From NCBI RefSeq assembly GCF_036231355.1, contig NZ_CP109496.1, positions 3,472,001 to 3,536,000 of the forward strand: a stretch of 64,000 bases of DNA, written 5' to 3'. Of this stretch, positions 1 to 10,964 are shown one piece after another. The notes below the pieces were generated by a model, which made no database searches, was not told the origin of the DNA, and worked only from the letters and a program-made list of their open reading frames with translations. The first letter of the stretch is position 1. Each line of letters begins with the position of its first letter. Source of the DNA: Streptomyces sp. NBC_01431 (GTDB lineage Bacteria; Actinomycetota; Actinomycetes; Streptomycetales; Streptomycetaceae). Made by a program: the position numbers and the translations under genes.

Positions 1-259
1 CGGCCGGACAGGCCCAGGCGCACAGTTCGCAGCCGACGCACTTCTCCAGGCCGTCCGGATGCCGGTTGAGCTGGTGGCGGCCGTGGAAGCGCGGCGCCGT
101 GGTCTTCTGCTGTTCCGGGTACTGCTCGGTCAGCCGCCTCTTGAACATGGCCTTGAAGGTCACGCCGAAGCCGGCCACGGGGTTCAGGGCCTTGCCCCCG
201 GACGCCTTCGCGGGCTCCGCGGACTTCGCCGGACCGGTCGGTTCGATTGATTCAGGCAC
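1..259 (-). CDS. nuoI: NADH-quinone oxidoreductase subunit I (partial)
   Basis: This is the 5' part of the 8-Fe ferredoxin-like subunit that carries two [4Fe-4S] clusters from the peripheral arm toward the quinone site. The start is a GTG (Val-Pro-Glu-Ser) that overlaps the 3' end of nuoH by 8 nt. About 86 codons are visible. They end in the first cluster motif, C-x2-C-x2-C-x3-CP ([14 protein letters not shown]), exactly at the window edge; the second cluster motif lies outside. The segment [16 protein letters not shown] before the motif is typical of actinobacterial NuoI. It is co-transcribed with nuoA-H. Confidence 0.93.
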   Translation of the reverse strand, partial: MPESIEPTGPAKSAEPAKASGGKALNPVAGFGVTFKAMFKRRLTEQYPEQQKTTAPRFHGRHQLNRHPDGLEKCVGCELCAWACPA

Positions 260-1604
260 CGTCGCCCTCCCTTCCCTCTCGGTCACTGTCAGTATCGGAC
301 CCACCACTGACAATCAACTCGCGCTCTTGGCGCGGCCGTCGGCGGGGTACGGGCGGGAGGGTCTGTCCGGGCAGCGGAGGCACCGGGAACCCACCGGCCA
401 TCGGGTCGAACGCGGCGGGCGGCGCCTTCGCCTCCGCGGCCTCCTTCCGGCCGCGGAAGATGTCCGCGACGAAGGAGAGGAGCAGCACCGTGATGAGCGC
501 GCCGCCCACGTACAGCACGATCTTCGAGAAGTCGTAGCCGTCGTTGCGCAGCGCCCGTACGGTCGCGACCAGCATCAGCCAGAGGACCGAGACCGGGATC
601 AGCACCTTCCACCCCAGCTTCATCAGCTGGTCGTAGCGGACCCGCGGCAGCGTGCCGCGCAGCCAGATGAAGAAGAAGAGCAGCAGCTGGACCTTGATGA
701 CGAACCAGAGCATCGGCCACCAGCCGTGGTTCGCGCCCACCCAGAAGGTGCTGATGGGCCAGGGGGCGCGCCAGCCGCCGAGGAACAGGGTGACCGCGAC
801 CGCCGAGACGGTGACCATGTTGACGTACTCGGCGAGCATGAACATCGCGAACTTGATGGACGAGTACTCGGTGTTGAAGCCGCCCACCAGGTCGCCCTCG
901 GACTCCGGCATGTCGAACGGTGCCCGGTTGGTCTCGCCGACCATCGTGACGATGTAGATGATGAACGACACCGGCAGCAGCACGATGTACCAGCGGTCGC
1001 CCTGCGCCTCCACGATCTTCGAGGTCGACATCGACCCGGAGTAGAGGAACACCGAGGCGAAGGCCGCGCCCATGGCGATCTCGTACGAGATCATCTGCGC
1101 GCACGAGCGCAAGCCTCCGAGCAGCGGGTACGTCGACCCGGACGACCAGCCCGCGAGGACGATGCCGTAGATGCCGACGGAGGCGACCGCGAGGACGTAG
1201 AGCATCGCGATCGGCAGGTCGGTGAGCTGCATCGTGGTGCGCTGGCCGAAGATGGACACCTCGTTGTCCGAGGGCCCGAAGGGGATCACCGCGATCGCCA
1301 TGAACGCGGGGATCGCGGCGATGATCGGGGCCAGGACGTAGACGACCTTGTCGGCCCTCTTGACGATGACATCTTCCTTCAGCATCAGCTTGATGCCGTC
1401 GGCGAGCGACTGGAGCATGCCCCAGGGGCCGTGCCGGTTGGGGCCGATGCGCAACTGCATCCAGGCGACGACCTTGCGCTCCCACACGATGGAGAACAGC
1501 ACGGTCACCATCAGGAACGCGAAGCAGAAGACGGCCTTGACGACGACGAGCCACCAGGGGTCGCGGCCGAACAGCGAGAGGTCCTCCGCAGCGAACGTGA
1601 TCAC
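252..1604 (-). CDS. nuoH: NADH-quinone oxidoreductase subunit H
   Basis: Membrane subunit that contacts the quinone-binding NuoB/D module and joins it to the proton-pumping arm. About 450 aa with roughly eight to nine hydrophobic helices. It shows the family signatures [20 protein letters not shown] near the N-terminus and a loop with [20 protein letters not shown]. The start chosen is a GTG whose first bases overlap the nuoG stop (GTGA), which gives the expected N-terminus before AAEDLSLFG; the open frame runs 39 codons further upstream into nuoG. The C-terminal ~60 residues form a Pro-rich, then acidic, cytoplasmic tail, as in other Streptomyces NuoH. Confidence 0.96.
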   Translation of the reverse strand: MITFAAEDLSLFGRDPWWLVVVKAVFCFAFLMVTVLFSIVWERKVVAWMQLRIGPNRHGPWGMLQSLADGIKLMLKEDVIVKRADKVVYVLAPIIAAIPAFMAIAVIPFGPSDNEVSIFGQRTTMQLTDLPIAMLYVLAVASVGIYGIVLAGWSSGSTYPLLGGLRSCAQMISYEIAMGAAFASVFLYSGSMSTSKIVEAQGDRWYIVLLPVSFIIYIVTMVGETNRAPFDMPESEGDLVGGFNTEYSSIKFAMFMLAEYVNMVTVSAVAVTLFLGGWRAPWPISTFWVGANHGWWPMLWFVIKVQLLLFFFIWLRGTLPRVRYDQLMKLGWKVLIPVSVLWLMLVATVRALRNDGYDFSKIVLYVGGALITVLLLSFVADIFRGRKEAAEAKAPPAAFDPMAGGFPVPPLPGQTLPPVPRRRPRQERELIVSGGSDTDSDREGREGDGA

Positions 1605-4105
1605 GCCTCCACCACCTCCGAGGGGGCTTCCGTAACGGCCGGGCCGATCCGGACGACCTGTCCGGGGACCGCGCCGGTGTCCGCGGTGACCCCGCCGCCG
1701 GTGGAGTTCAGCGGCAGCCACACCACCCGGTCGGGCATCTCGCTCACCTGGAGCGGGAGTTGGACGCTGCCCGAGGCGCCGGTGACCTCCAGAAGGTCGC
1801 CGTCCTTCACTCCGGACTCGGCCGCGGTGGCCGCCGAGAGCCGGGCGACGGCCGCGTGCCGCGTGCCGGCCAGCGCCTCGTCGCCCTCCTGGAGCGAGCC
1901 CTGGTCGAGCAGCATCCGGTGGCCGGCGAGGACCGCCTCGCCCTCGGCGGGCCGCGGCAGCGGCTGCGCCGACTCCAGGGGCTCACTCGCGCGCGGCCCG
2001 TCCCACACGCCGAGCCGCGTCATCTCGTTCCGTACGGACCGGACATCGGGCAGCGCGAGATGCACGTCGAGCGCGTCCGCCAGCATGTGCAGCACCCGTG
2101 CGTCCGTGGGCGCCGGGGTGCGGGTCAGCTGCTCGGGCTTCAGCGCGGCCTCGAACGGCCGCGCCCTGCCCTCCCAGTCGAGGAAGGTGCCGGACTTCTC
2201 GGCGACGGCCGCGACCGGAAGGACCACGTCCGCCTGCGCGGTGACCGCGCCCGGCCGCAGTTCGAGACTCACCACGAAGGCCTCGCCCAGGGCCTCGTGG
2301 GCGCGGGCCGGGTCCGGCAGGTCCGCCGGGTCGACCCCCGCGACGAGCAGCGCGCCCAGTTCGCCGGTGGCCGCGGCCTCGACGATCTGGCCGGTGTCGC
2401 GCCCGTAGCGGTGCGGGAGTTCGCGCACGCCCCAGGCCGAGGCGACCTCGTCGCGGGCGCGGGGGTCGGTGGCCGGGCGGCCGCCGGGCAGCAGCGACGG
2501 GATCGCCCCCGCCTCGACCGCCCCGCGCTCACCGGCCCGGCGCGGGATCCACACCAGTTCGGCGTCGGTCGCCGAGGCCGTGCGCACCGCGGCGGTCAGC
2601 CCGCCGGGCACCCCCGCGAGCCGCTCGCCGACGACGAGGACGGCGCCCGGGGAGCGCAGCGCCTCGGCCGCCTCGGCGCCGTCGGCGTCAAGGCCGACGC
2701 CACCGGCGAGCGCGTCCAGCCACTCGGTCTCGGTGCCGGGCGCGGCGGTCAGCAGCGTGCCGCCCGCCTTCTCCAGGCCGCGCGTCATGTGGGTGGCGAG
2801 CGAGAAGGTGCGCTGGCCGTGCTTGCGCCAGGCCTTGCGCAGCCTGAGGAAGACGCCGGGCGCCTCCTCCTCGGACTCGAAGCCGACCAGGAGCACGGCC
2901 GGGGCCTTCTCCAGGGAGGTGTAGGTGACGCCCCGCCCGTCGAGGTCGCGGCCCCGTCCGGCGACCCGCGCCGCCAGGAAGTCCGCCTCCTCCGCCGAGT
3001 GCACCCGGGCCCGGAAGTCGACGTCGTTGGTGGCGAGGGCGATCCGGGCGAACTTGGCGTAGGCGTAGGCGTCTTCGACGGTCAGGCGGCCACCGGCGAG
3101 CACTCCGGCCCGGCCGCGCGCGGCGGCGAGTCCGGCGGCGGCCGCCTCAAGGGCCTCGGGCCAGCTGGCCGGCGCGAGCTCACCGGTCGCGGAGTCGCGC
3201 ACCATGGGCGTGGTCAGACGGTCCGCCTTCTGCGCGTACCTGAATCCAAACCTGCCCTTGTCGCACAGCCATTCCTCGTTGACCTCGGGGTCCTCGGCCG
3301 CCAGGCGCCTCATGACCTTGCCGCGCCGGTGGTCGGTGCGGGTCGCGCAGCCGCCCGCGCAGTGCTCGCACACCGACGGCGACGACACGAGGTCGAAGGG
3401 ACGGGAGCGGAAGCGGTACGCCGCCGAGGTCAGCGCGCCGACGGGGCAGATCTGGATGGTGTTCCCGGAGAAGTACGACTCGAACGGGTCGCCCTCGCCG
3501 ATGCCAACCTGCTGGAGCGCGCCCCGCTCGATCATTTCGATCATGGGGTCGCCGGCGATCTGGTTGGAGAACCGGGTGCAGCGGGCGCACAGCACGCACC
3601 GCTCGCGGTCCAGGAGCACCTGCGTGGAGATCGGGACCGGCTTCTCATAGGTGCGCTTCTTGCCTTCGAAACGCGAATCCGTGTCGCCGACCTGCATCGC
3701 CTGGTTCTGTAGCGGGCACTCGCCGCCCTTGTCGCAGACCGGGCAGTCCAGCGGGTGGTTGATCAGGAGGAGTTCCATCACTCCGCGCTGGGCCTTCTCG
3801 GCGACCGGCGAGGAGAGCTGGGACTTGACCACCATGCCGTCGGTGCAGGTGATGGTGCAGGACGCCATCGGCTTGCGCTGGCCCTCCACCTCGACGATGC
3901 ACTGGCGGCAGGCGCCGACCGGGTCGAGCAGGGGGTGGTCGCAGAACCGCGGGATCTCGATGCCGAGCTGTTCGGCGGCGCGGATCACCAGCGTGCCCTT
4001 GGGGACGCTGATGTCGATGCCGTCGATGGTCAGCGAGACGAGGTCCTCCGGCGGTACGGCCGCCTCGCCGCCCCCGGAGGAAGCGCTACTCGTCGTCACA
4101 GTCAT
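1601..4105 (-). CDS. nuoG: NADH-quinone oxidoreductase subunit G
   Basis: Large peripheral-arm iron-sulfur subunit, 834 aa. The N-terminal ~240 residues hold a [2Fe-2S] ferredoxin domain (cysteines in [16 protein letters not shown]), a His/Cys-ligated [4Fe-4S] site ([17 protein letters not shown]) and a further cluster site with [11 protein letters not shown] Mo-bisMGD-oxidoreductase-like region follows ([15 protein letters not shown] onward). In complex I this domain is structural and has no active molybdenum centre. The ATG overlaps the nuoF stop as ATGA, which indicates translational coupling. Confidence 0.96.
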   Translation of the reverse strand: MTVTTSSASSGGGEAAVPPEDLVSLTIDGIDISVPKGTLVIRAAEQLGIEIPRFCDHPLLDPVGACRQCIVEVEGQRKPMASCTITCTDGMVVKSQLSSPVAEKAQRGVMELLLINHPLDCPVCDKGGECPLQNQAMQVGDTDSRFEGKKRTYEKPVPISTQVLLDRERCVLCARCTRFSNQIAGDPMIEMIERGALQQVGIGEGDPFESYFSGNTIQICPVGALTSAAYRFRSRPFDLVSSPSVCEHCAGGCATRTDHRRGKVMRRLAAEDPEVNEEWLCDKGRFGFRYAQKADRLTTPMVRDSATGELAPASWPEALEAAAAGLAAARGRAGVLAGGRLTVEDAYAYAKFARIALATNDVDFRARVHSAEEADFLAARVAGRGRDLDGRGVTYTSLEKAPAVLLVGFESEEEAPGVFLRLRKAWRKHGQRTFSLATHMTRGLEKAGGTLLTAAPGTETEWLDALAGGVGLDADGAEAAEALRSPGAVLVVGERLAGVPGGLTAAVRTASATDAELVWIPRRAGERGAVEAGAIPSLLPGGRPATDPRARDEVASAWGVRELPHRYGRDTGQIVEAAATGELGALLVAGVDPADLPDPARAHEALGEAFVVSLELRPGAVTAQADVVLPVAAVAEKSGTFLDWEGRARPFEAALKPEQLTRTPAPTDARVLHMLADALDVHLALPDVRSVRNEMTRLGVWDGPRASEPLESAQPLPRPAEGEAVLAGHRMLLDQGSLQEGDEALAGTRHAAVARLSAATAAESGVKDGDLLEVTGASGSVQLPLQVSEMPDRVVWLPLNSTGGGVTADTGAVPGQVVRIGPAVTEAPSEVVEA

Positions 4106-5463
4106 GCGTTCACCTCCGTGCTGTCGTCCGCCCAGAGCGTGGACTTGGCGGGGTCGAAGGGGCAGCCCTTGCCCGTGATGTGCCGCTCGTACTCGTCACG
4201 GAAGTACTTGAGCGAGGAGAAGATCGGCGAGGCGGCGCCGTCGCCGAGGGCGCAGAACGACTTGCCGTTGATGTTGTCGGCGATGTCGTTCAGCTTGTCG
4301 AGGTCGTCCATGGAGCCCTTGCCGGCCTCGATGTCGCGGAGCAACTGGACCAGCCAGTACGTCCCTTCGCGGCACGGGGTGCACTTGCCGCAGGACTCGT
4401 GGGCGTAGAACTCGGTCCAGCGGGTGACCGCCCGCACCACGCACGTGGTCTCGTCGAAGCACTGGAGCGCCTTGGTGCCGAGCATCGACCCGGCGGCGCC
4501 CACGCCCTCGTAGTCCAGCGGGACATCAAGGTGCTCGTCGGTGAACATCGGCGTCGAAGAGCCGCCCGGCGTCCAGAACTTGAGCCGGTGGCCGGGCCGC
4601 ATGCCGCCGCTCATGTCGAGCAGCTGGCGCAGCGTGATGCCGAGCGGCGCCTCGTACTGGCCGGGGCTCACGACGTGCCCGCTCAGCGAATACAGCGTGA
4701 AGCCGGGGGACTTCTCACTGCCCATGGATTTGAACCAGTCCTTGCCCCGGTTCAGGATCGCGGGAACCGAGGCGATGGATTCGACGTTGTTCACCACAGT
4801 GGGGCACGCGTACAGACCGGCGACCGCGGGGAAGGGGGGTCGCAGCCGGGGCTGGCCGCGACGGCCTTCGAGGGAGTCCAGGAGCGCGGTCTCCTCGCCA
4901 CAGATGTACGCGCCCGCGCCCGCGTGCACGGTGAGTTCGAGGTCCAGACCGCTGCCCAGGATGTCCCTGCCGAGGTAGCCCGCCGCGTAGGCCTCCTTGA
5001 CGGCCTCGTGCAGCCGCCGCAGTACGGGGACGACTTCGCCCCGCAGGTAGATGAAGGCATGCGAGGAACGGATCGCGTAACAGGCGATCACGATGCCCTC
5101 GATGAGGGAGTGCGGGTTGGCGAACAGGAGGGGGATGTCCTTGCAGGTCCCGGGCTCCGACTCGTCGGCGTTGACGACCAGGTAGTGCGGCTTGCCGTCG
5201 CCCTGCGGAATGAACTGCCACTTCATTCCGGTGGGGAAGCCCGCGCCGCCGCGGCCGCGCAGACCGGAGTCCTTGACGTACGCGATGAGGTCGTCGGGCG
5301 TCATCGCGAGCGCCTTGCGCAGGCCTTCGTAGCCGTCGTGGCGCCGGTAGGTCTCCAGGGTCCAGGAATCGGGCTGGTCCCAGAAGGCGGAGAGGACGGG
5401 TGCCAGGAGTTTCTCCGGGCTGCTCCCGTTCCCGTTGCCTTCGATCTCGGTTGCCAAGGTCAT
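4102..5463 (-). CDS. nuoF: NADH-quinone oxidoreductase subunit F
   Basis: NADH-oxidising flavoprotein subunit of complex I. It binds NADH, FMN and the N3 [4Fe-4S] cluster. 453 aa. Visible motifs are the glycine-rich [16 protein letters not shown] (NADH/FMN site), [12 protein letters not shown] (FMN), [19 protein letters not shown], and the N3 ligands [10 protein letters not shown] plus a later Cys in FCALGDGA. The start is the ATG of MTLATEIEG, which shares one base with the nuoE stop (TGATG). The longer open frame upstream is nuoE shadow. Confidence 0.97.
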   Translation of the reverse strand: MTLATEIEGNGNGSSPEKLLAPVLSAFWDQPDSWTLETYRRHDGYEGLRKALAMTPDDLIAYVKDSGLRGRGGAGFPTGMKWQFIPQGDGKPHYLVVNADESEPGTCKDIPLLFANPHSLIEGIVIACYAIRSSHAFIYLRGEVVPVLRRLHEAVKEAYAAGYLGRDILGSGLDLELTVHAGAGAYICGEETALLDSLEGRRGQPRLRPPFPAVAGLYACPTVVNNVESIASVPAILNRGKDWFKSMGSEKSPGFTLYSLSGHVVSPGQYEAPLGITLRQLLDMSGGMRPGHRLKFWTPGGSSTPMFTDEHLDVPLDYEGVGAAGSMLGTKALQCFDETTCVVRAVTRWTEFYAHESCGKCTPCREGTYWLVQLLRDIEAGKGSMDDLDKLNDIADNINGKSFCALGDGAASPIFSSLKYFRDEYERHITGKGCPFDPAKSTLWADDSTEVNA

Positions 5464-6299
5464 CACTCCCCCTCCTCGGAGACCGGGCCCGCCGGGTGCT
5501 CGGGGTCGGACGCCGAGGTCTGCTGCGGTGCGTCGTGCGAGCTCAAGTGACGGGCGCCGGGCTGAGGTTCGCCGTGCGGGGCCGCGCCGCGCGGGTGCAC
5601 CACGCGCCCGCCCGGGGAGGTCTCCCCCCTGGCCAGCCTCAGGCCGGCCAGTGAGGCCGGGCCCGCTCCGCCGGTCGCCTCGACGGCGCCGGGGCGCTCG
5701 TCGGGGAAGCCCGCCAGGATCCTGGCGGTCTCCTGGTAGGTGCACAGCGGCGCGCCCCGGGTGGGCTCCACCTGGCGGCCCGCGCGGAGGTCGTCCACCA
5801 GGCGCTTGGCACTCTCGGGGGTCTGGTTGTCGAAGAACTCCCAGTTGACCATCACGACGGGCGCGAAGTCGCAGGCGGCGTTGCACTCGATGTGTTCGAG
5901 CGTCACCTTGCCGTCGTCGGTCGTCTCGTTGTTGCCGACGCCCAGGTGCCGCTTCAGCTCGTCGAAGATGGCGTCACCGCCCATGACCGCGCACAGGGTG
6001 TTGGTGCAGACGCCGACCTGGTAGTCGCCGGAGGGCCGGCGCCGGTACATGGAGTAGAAGGTGGCGACGGCGGTCACCTCGGCCGTCGTCAGCTTCAGCA
6101 GGTCCGCGCAGAAGGCCATGCCGGTTCGCGATACGTACCCCTCCTCCGCCTGGACGAGGTGGAGCAGCGGCAGCAGCGCGGAGCGGCTGTCGGGGTAGCG
6201 GGCGACGATCTGCCCGCCGTCCGCTTCGAGCCGGGCGCGTACATCGGCCGGATAGTCGGGTGCGGGCAGCTGGGGCATGCCCAAGTTGATGTCGGTCAC
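5463..6299 (-). CDS. nuoE: NADH-quinone oxidoreductase subunit E
   Basis: The 24-kDa [2Fe-2S] thioredoxin-like subunit that pairs with NuoF. 278 aa, starting at a GTG that overlaps the nuoD stop by four bases (GTGA). The core domain spans about residues 15-190, with cluster cysteines in [14 protein letters not shown] and [14 protein letters not shown]. After the core there is a ~80-residue Pro/Gly/Ala-rich C-terminal extension absent from E. coli NuoE but usual in actinomycetes. Its role is unknown. Confidence 0.95.
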   Translation of the reverse strand: MTDINLGMPQLPAPDYPADVRARLEADGGQIVARYPDSRSALLPLLHLVQAEEGYVSRTGMAFCADLLKLTTAEVTAVATFYSMYRRRPSGDYQVGVCTNTLCAVMGGDAIFDELKRHLGVGNNETTDDGKVTLEHIECNAACDFAPVVMVNWEFFDNQTPESAKRLVDDLRAGRQVEPTRGAPLCTYQETARILAGFPDERPGAVEATGGAGPASLAGLRLARGETSPGGRVVHPRGAAPHGEPQPGARHLSSHDAPQQTSASDPEHPAGPVSEEGE

Positions 6300-7618
6300 C
6301 GGTCGACGCCTCCCATCACGGGGTCGATGGACGCGACGGCGACGATGACGTCGGCGACCTGGCCGCCCTCGCACATGGCCGCCATGGCCTGGAGATTGGT
6401 GAAGGACGGATCGCGGAAGTGGACCCGGTAGGGGCGGGTGCCGCCGTCGGAGACGATGTGCACGCCGAGTTCGCCCTTGGGTGACTCGACGGCCGTGTAG
6501 GTCTGCCCGGCGGGGACCCGGAAGCCCTCGGTCACCAGCTTGAAGTGGTGGATGAGGGACTCCATCGAGGTGCCCATGATCTTCTTGATGTGGTCGAGGG
6601 AGTTGCCGAGTCCGTCCGGTCCGAGCGCGAGCTGCGCGGGCCAGGCGATCTTCTTGTCCTCGACCATGACCGGTCCCGGCGCGAGCCGGTCCAGGCACTG
6701 CTCGACGATCCTGAGCGACTGGCGCATCTCCTCCAGGCGGACCAGGAAGCGGCCGTAGGAGTCGCAGGTGTCGGCGGTCGGGACGTCGAACTCGTAGTTC
6801 TCGTAGCCGCAGTACGGGTCGGTCTTGCGCAGGTCGTGCGGGAGCCCGGCCGAGCGGAGGATCGGACCGGTCGCGCCGAGCGCCATGCAGCCGGTCAGGT
6901 CGAGGTAGCCGACGTCCTGCATACGAGCCTTGAAGATGGGGTTGCCGGTGGCGAGCTTGTCGTACTCCGGCAGGTTCTTCTTCATGGTCTTCACGAACTC
7001 GCGGAGCTGGTCCACCGCGCCCGGGGGCAGGTCCTGGGCGAGTCCGCCGGGACGGATGAACGCGTGGTTCATCCGCAGGCCGGTGATCAGCTCGTAGAGG
7101 TCGAGAATGAGTTCACGATCCCGGAAGCCGTAGATCATGATCGTGGTCGCGCCCAGCTCCATGCCGCCGGTGGCGATGCACACCAGGTGCGAGGAGAGCC
7201 GGTTGAGTTCCATGAGCAGGACGCGGATGACCGATGCCCGGTCGGGGATCTGGTCGGTGATGCCGAGGAGCTTCTCGACGCCGAGGCAGTAGGCCGTCTC
7301 GTTGAAGAACGGCGTCAGGTAGTCCATGCGCGTGACGAAGGTGGTGCCCTGCGTCCAGGTCCTGAATTCGAGGTTCTTCTCGATGCCGGTGTGCAGGTAA
7401 CCGATTCCGCAGCGGGCCTCGGTGACCGTCTCGCCGTCGATCTCCAGGATCAGGCGCAGCACTCCATGGGTGGAGGGGTGCTGGGGACCCATGTTGACGA
7501 CGATGCGCTCGTCGTCGCTCTTGGCGGCGGACTGGACGACCTCGTCCCAGTCGCCGCCGGTGACCGTGTATACGGTTCCCTCGGTGGTTTCCCGAGCGGA
7601 CGCGTGAGAAGTGGACAT
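6296..7618 (-). CDS. nuoD: NADH-quinone oxidoreductase subunit D
   Basis: The 49-kDa subunit, which forms the quinone-reduction pocket with NuoB. 440 aa. It has the family hallmark [14 protein letters not shown] with the conserved histidines of the quinone site, [19 protein letters not shown] and the C-terminal [15 protein letters not shown]. Start ATG (MSTSHAS) overlaps the nuoC stop by one base. It shares ancestry with the large subunit of NiFe hydrogenases but lacks the Ni ligands. Confidence 0.97.
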   Translation of the reverse strand: MSTSHASARETTEGTVYTVTGGDWDEVVQSAAKSDDERIVVNMGPQHPSTHGVLRLILEIDGETVTEARCGIGYLHTGIEKNLEFRTWTQGTTFVTRMDYLTPFFNETAYCLGVEKLLGITDQIPDRASVIRVLLMELNRLSSHLVCIATGGMELGATTIMIYGFRDRELILDLYELITGLRMNHAFIRPGGLAQDLPPGAVDQLREFVKTMKKNLPEYDKLATGNPIFKARMQDVGYLDLTGCMALGATGPILRSAGLPHDLRKTDPYCGYENYEFDVPTADTCDSYGRFLVRLEEMRQSLRIVEQCLDRLAPGPVMVEDKKIAWPAQLALGPDGLGNSLDHIKKIMGTSMESLIHHFKLVTEGFRVPAGQTYTAVESPKGELGVHIVSDGGTRPYRVHFRDPSFTNLQAMAAMCEGGQVADVIVAVASIDPVMGGVDR

Positions 7619-8343
7619 CAGGTGTACGACCTCCGCTGGTCCGGAGCCGGGATCTGGGCGCCCTTGTACTCGACCGGGATGCCGCCGAGTGGGTAGTCCT
7701 TGCGCTGCGGGAAGCCCTGCCAGTCGTCCGGCATCATGATCCGGGTGAGGGCGGGGTGGCCGTCGAAGACGATGCCGAAGAAGTCGTACGTCTCGCGCTC
7801 GTGCCAGTCGTTGGTCGGATAGACCTCGACGAGCGAGGGGATGTGCCGGTCGCTGTCGGGGGTGCTCACTTCGAGCCGGATCAGCCGACCGTGGGTCAGC
7901 GACCGCAGGTGGTAGACCGCGTGCAGTTCGCGCCCCTTGTCACCCAGGAAGTGGACGCCGCTGACGCCGGTGCAGAGCTCGAAGCGCAGCGCGGGGTCGT
8001 CGCGCAGGGTGCGGGCGACGCGGACGAGGTGTTCGCGCGCGATGCGGAAGGTGAGCTCGCCGCGGTCGACGACGGTCTTCTCGATGGCGTTCTCGGGCAG
8101 CAGGTCCTGCTCCTCCAGGGCGCCTTCGAGTTCGTCGGCCACCTCGTCGAACCAGCCGCCGTAGGGGCGGGAGGTGGCGCCGGGCAGCGTCACGGTCTTG
8201 ATGACGCCGCCGTAGCCGCTGGTGTCGCCGGCGTCGCCGGCCCCGAACATGCCCTTGCGTACGCCGATGACCTCGCCGGTGTCCTCGCGCGGGGCGGGCA
8301 CGCCGTTCTGTTGGGGGGTATCGGGAGTATCGGGAGAGCTCAC
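7618..8343 (-). CDS. nuoC: NADH-quinone oxidoreductase subunit C
   Basis: The 30-kDa subunit of the peripheral arm, 241 aa. The family signature appears as [16 protein letters not shown] and, near the C-terminus, [19 protein letters not shown] followed by [21 protein letters not shown]. The first ~75 residues are a Pro/Gly-rich leader specific to actinobacteria. nuoC and nuoD are separate genes here, not fused as in E. coli. The start overlaps the nuoB stop region by four bases. Confidence 0.96.
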   Translation of the reverse strand: MSSPDTPDTPQQNGVPAPREDTGEVIGVRKGMFGAGDAGDTSGYGGVIKTVTLPGATSRPYGGWFDEVADELEGALEEQDLLPENAIEKTVVDRGELTFRIAREHLVRVARTLRDDPALRFELCTGVSGVHFLGDKGRELHAVYHLRSLTHGRLIRLEVSTPDSDRHIPSLVEVYPTNDWHERETYDFFGIVFDGHPALTRIMMPDDWQGFPQRKDYPLGGIPVEYKGAQIPAPDQRRSYT

Positions 8344-8894
8344 CGCAGCAGCCCCTTCATCTCAATGGTGGGGAGCGCTTTCAGGGCCGCCTCCTCCGCC
8401 TCGCGGGCCGCCTCCTCCTGGTTGACCCCGAGCTTGGAACTCTGGATCTTCTGGTGGAGCTTGAGGATCGCGTCGATCAGCATCTCGGGCCGGGGTGGGC
8501 AACCGGGCAGGTAGATATCAACCGGGACAATGTGGTCAACGCCCTGAACAATTGCGTAATTATTGAACATTCCGCCCGATGAGGCGCAAACCCCCATGGA
8601 GATGACCCACTTGGGGTTGGGCATCTGGTCGTAGACCTGCCGCAACACCGGCGCCATCTTCTGGCTGACCCGTCCGGCCACGATCATCAGGTCGGCCTGG
8701 CGCGGGGAGCCGCGGAAGACCTCCATGCCGAAGCGGGCCAGGTCGTAACGGCCGGCGCCGGTCGTCATCATCTCGATGGCGCAGCAGGCGAGGCCGAAGG
8801 TCGCGGGGAACACGGACGCCTTGCGCACCCAGCCCGCGGCCTGCTCAACAGTGCTCAGTACAAAGCCGCTAGGCAGTTTCTCTTCGAGTCCCAT
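8340..8894 (-). CDS. nuoB: NADH-quinone oxidoreductase subunit B
   Basis: Carries cluster N2, the last [4Fe-4S] centre, which hands electrons to quinone. 184 aa. The N2 ligands are visible: adjacent cysteines in [10 protein letters not shown], one in MGVCASSGG and one in LPGCPPRPE. The ATG start lies 17 bp downstream of nuoA. The C-terminal ~20 residues are Ala/Glu-rich. Confidence 0.97.
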   Translation of the reverse strand: MGLEEKLPSGFVLSTVEQAAGWVRKASVFPATFGLACCAIEMMTTGAGRYDLARFGMEVFRGSPRQADLMIVAGRVSQKMAPVLRQVYDQMPNPKWVISMGVCASSGGMFNNYAIVQGVDHIVPVDIYLPGCPPRPEMLIDAILKLHQKIQSSKLGVNQEEAAREAEEAALKALPTIEMKGLLR

Positions 8895-8911
8895 AGGTGC
8901 CCCTCAGCCCC

Positions 8912-9271
8912 TCAGTCCCATTCCAGACCGCCGCGCCGCCACACATACGCGTAGGCGACGAAGACGGTGAGCACGAAGAGCAGCATCTCCACGAGCCCGA
9001 AAAGCCCCAGGGCGTCGAAGGTGACGGCCCAGGGGTAGAGGAAGACGATCTCGATGTCGAAGACGATGAAGAGCATCGCCGTCAGGTAGTACTTGATGGG
9101 GAAGCGGCCGCCGCCGGCCGGCGTGGGAGTGGGTTCGATTCCGCACTCGTACGCCTCAAGTTTCGCCCGGTTGTACCTTTTTGGGCCGATAAGCGTGGCC
9201 ATGACCACGGAGAAGATCGCAAACCCTGCCCCGAGGGCGCCGAGCACGAGGATGGGCGCGTACGCATTCAC
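8912..9271 (-). CDS. nuoA: NADH-quinone oxidoreductase subunit A
   Basis: First gene of the operon and a small membrane subunit at the interface of the two arms. 119 aa with three predicted transmembrane helices (about residues 5-28, 62-84 and 90-112). The conserved loop reads EAYECGIEPTP and includes the Cys of the active/deactive-switch loop, followed by FDIEIVFLYPWA. The start chosen is GTG (before NAYAPILV), because the long upstream open frame carries no recognisable protein and crosses the promoter. Confidence 0.95.
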   Translation of the reverse strand: MNAYAPILVLGALGAGFAIFSVVMATLIGPKRYNRAKLEAYECGIEPTPTPAGGGRFPIKYYLTAMLFIVFDIEIVFLYPWAVTFDALGLFGLVEMLLFVLTVFVAYAYVWRRGGLEWD

Positions 9272-9376
9272 GCTCCTCGCTCCTTCCAGTCGTCCTTGAC
9301 CGTTGGACCGCACACGGGCACCGCGACCACCTCGTTGCCTCCTTGCCGACTGCTCGCGGCGCGAAGATCGCCTACA

Positions 9377-9392
9377 TGTGAGGCAGTTCACA
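9377..9392. promoter_or_regulatory. Candidate Rex operator upstream of nuoA
   Basis: The 16-bp near-palindrome TGTGAGGCAGTTCACA fits the actinomycete Rex consensus TGTGAAC-N3-TTCACA with two mismatches in the left arm. Rex represses respiratory genes at low NADH/NAD+, and the nuo operon is a known Rex target in S. coelicolor. The site lies about 105 bp before the nuoA start codon and just downstream of a good -10 hexamer, a placement suited to repression. The function is inferred from the match and context. Confidence 0.7.
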
Positions 9393-9401
9393 AGCCCGAC
9401 T

Positions 9402-9440
9402 GCCCCGCATCCTATGCCCGCCGGTCTGTGATCTGCGACA
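9402..9440 (-). promoter_or_regulatory. Putative nuo operon promoter
   Basis: On the minus strand, TAGGAT at 9414-9409 matches the Streptomyces HrdB-type -10 (TAGRRT). The -35 is weak: a TCGCAG-like hexamer about 18 bp further upstream. Transcription would begin near 9402, so the Rex-like site would lie in the early transcribed region and the nuoA leader would be about 130 nt. Confidence 0.4.
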
Positions 9441-10002
9441 CGGGGTGCGCCAACGAGTTTGTGATCTCCACCACCTGACGAAGGATCATGAAGTCGGATG
9501 AGCGGTGATCTACATACGCGAAGCGCCTGAGTGATCACGAGACGTGACATCCCGAGGTGTTACCCCTGGTCGCCGACCGTCTGGCTTTATCAAGAGATGT
9601 GCGCTAAGGGCAAATTGGCGATGGGTGGCCATCGGGTGATAAGCGGGCGCCGGTCACTCACGGGAGGGACTTCGGACCTCAAAGGTGGACGCGTGCGCGC
9701 ATTCACGAAGCGACGCCTTCTGCCCGCAGTCGAGCGGATCACTCACCATGTGACCTGCGTCACTTGGTAATAGTCCGGAAATCAACGGGGCTTGGCCATC
9801 GACGTGAGGGGATGGTAAGCGCCGGGCAATTCGGACCATTCATGGAAAACACATGATCACAGCCCTGATCGCGCGTGCCAGTTTTGTCCGTTACGGCGTC
9901 AATAAGTGCTGGCAAGAAGCGGATTCGGCTCTTCCGGCGCCAACTGTGGCGCAGCACACGTTTCTTGAAGGGAACCCTGAACCCCTGATAGCGGTTATAC
10001 CC
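9441..10002. other. Long intergenic/leader region between nuoA and the NlpC/P60 gene
   Basis: About 560 bp with lower GC than its flanks and no convincing gene on either strand. It should hold the divergent promoter and a long 5' leader for the NlpC/P60 gene. The distance suggests a regulated leader, as seen for other Streptomyces wall-hydrolase genes. I looked for the conserved blocks of the c-di-AMP (ydaO) riboswitch and did not find them. Confidence 0.4.
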
Positions 10003-10818
10003 ATGTCCCACACCGCTCACATACCCAGCCACCGGAAGCCCCGCCGCAGCGCCTCGAAGGTCTCGCTCCGGGCCGGAGTTGCCGGTGGCGTACTCAGCAC
10101 CATCGCGTTGGCAGGTGCGGCCGCCCCGGCGAACGCCGCGCAGCCCGTGACCGAGACCATCGAGATGCCGACGCTGACCGGCAACCTAGCGACCACCGCG
10201 GCCGCCACGGTCCAGGCCACCAAGACGGTCGCCGCCGACCTCCAGCTCCAGGCCGCCCAGGACGCCGCCGCGTCCAGCGCCGCCAAGGACGCCAAGAAGG
10301 CCAAGGACGACGCCGAGCAGAAGGCCGCCGAGGCCAAGGCGAAGGCCGAGGCCGCCGCCAAGGCGAAGGCCGCCGCCGCCGAGCGCGCCTCCCGCTCCGC
10401 CGAGCGCACCACGCTCAGCGCCGCCTCCACCGCCACGTCGACGTTCAAGGCATCCAACGCCACCGGCTCCGCCGCCGCCATCGTGAACTTCGCGCTGGCC
10501 CAGGTCGGCAAGGCGTACGTCTCCGGCGCCACCGGGTCCAGCGCGTACGACTGCTCCGGCCTCGTCCAGGCGGCCTACCGCCAGGTCGGCGTCGACCTGC
10601 CGCGCGTCTCGCAGGACCAGTCGGCCACCGGCACCCAGGTCTCGCTGTCCAACCTGCAGCCGGGCGACATCCTTTACTGGGGCAGCTCCGGCTCCGCGTA
10701 CCACGTGGCGATCTACGTGGGCGGCGGCAACTTCGTCGGCGCGCAGAACCCCTCCACCGGTGTCGTCGAGCGCAGCCTGGACTGGGACCAGCCCACCGGC
10801 GCCGTCCGCGTTCTCTGA
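10003..10818 (+). CDS. Secreted NlpC/P60 cell-wall endopeptidase
   Basis: Predicted D-glutamyl-meso-diaminopimelate-type peptidoglycan endopeptidase, 271 aa. Residues 1-46 form a Sec signal peptide (basic N-region, hydrophobic core, APANA cleavage site). Residues ~75-140 are an Ala/Lys/Glu-rich segment, very likely a coiled-coil spacer. The catalytic NlpC/P60 domain fills ~155-271, with Cys184 in YDCSGLVQAAY and His234 in AYHVAIYVG. The ATG at MSHTAHIPSH was chosen over the longer frame because it gives a clean signal peptide. The gene is monocistronic, with a strong terminator ~45 bp downstream. It acts outside the membrane in wall turnover. Confidence 0.9.
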   Translation: MSHTAHIPSHRKPRRSASKVSLRAGVAGGVLSTIALAGAAAPANAAQPVTETIEMPTLTGNLATTAAATVQATKTVAADLQLQAAQDAAASSAAKDAKKAKDDAEQKAAEAKAKAEAAAKAKAAAAERASRSAERTTLSAASTATSTFKASNATGSAAAIVNFALAQVGKAYVSGATGSSAYDCSGLVQAAYRQVGVDLPRVSQDQSATGTQVSLSNLQPGDILYWGSSGSAYHVAIYVGGGNFVGAQNPSTGVVERSLDWDQPTGAVRVL

Positions 10819-10860
10819 GCCGTACAGCGGCCTTCTGAGCCGTCCGCACCACGCCTGCAA

Positions 10861-10894
10861 GGGCCGTTACTCCCCCGCTCGGGAGCGACGGCCC
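10861..10894 (+). terminator. Terminator after the NlpC/P60 gene
   Basis: Perfect 7-bp outer stem GGGCCGT / ACGGCCC with additional inner CCC/GGG pairing, followed by TTT. Confidence 0.75.
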
Positions 10895-10964
10895 TTTGGC
10901 ATGCCCGGAATGTGTTGAACTCTGCCTGTTCCGGGGCACCATCCCCCTATCAGGGGGTGGGCGC

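Noticed and set aside
66..2408. 780-codon plus-strand open frame
   Set aside because: It lies wholly opposite nuoH and nuoG, is Arg/Asp/His-rich with no domain, and is a GC-rich shadow.
9500..10002. c-di-AMP (ydaO) riboswitch
   Set aside because: The conserved blocks of the motif could not be found in the leader.
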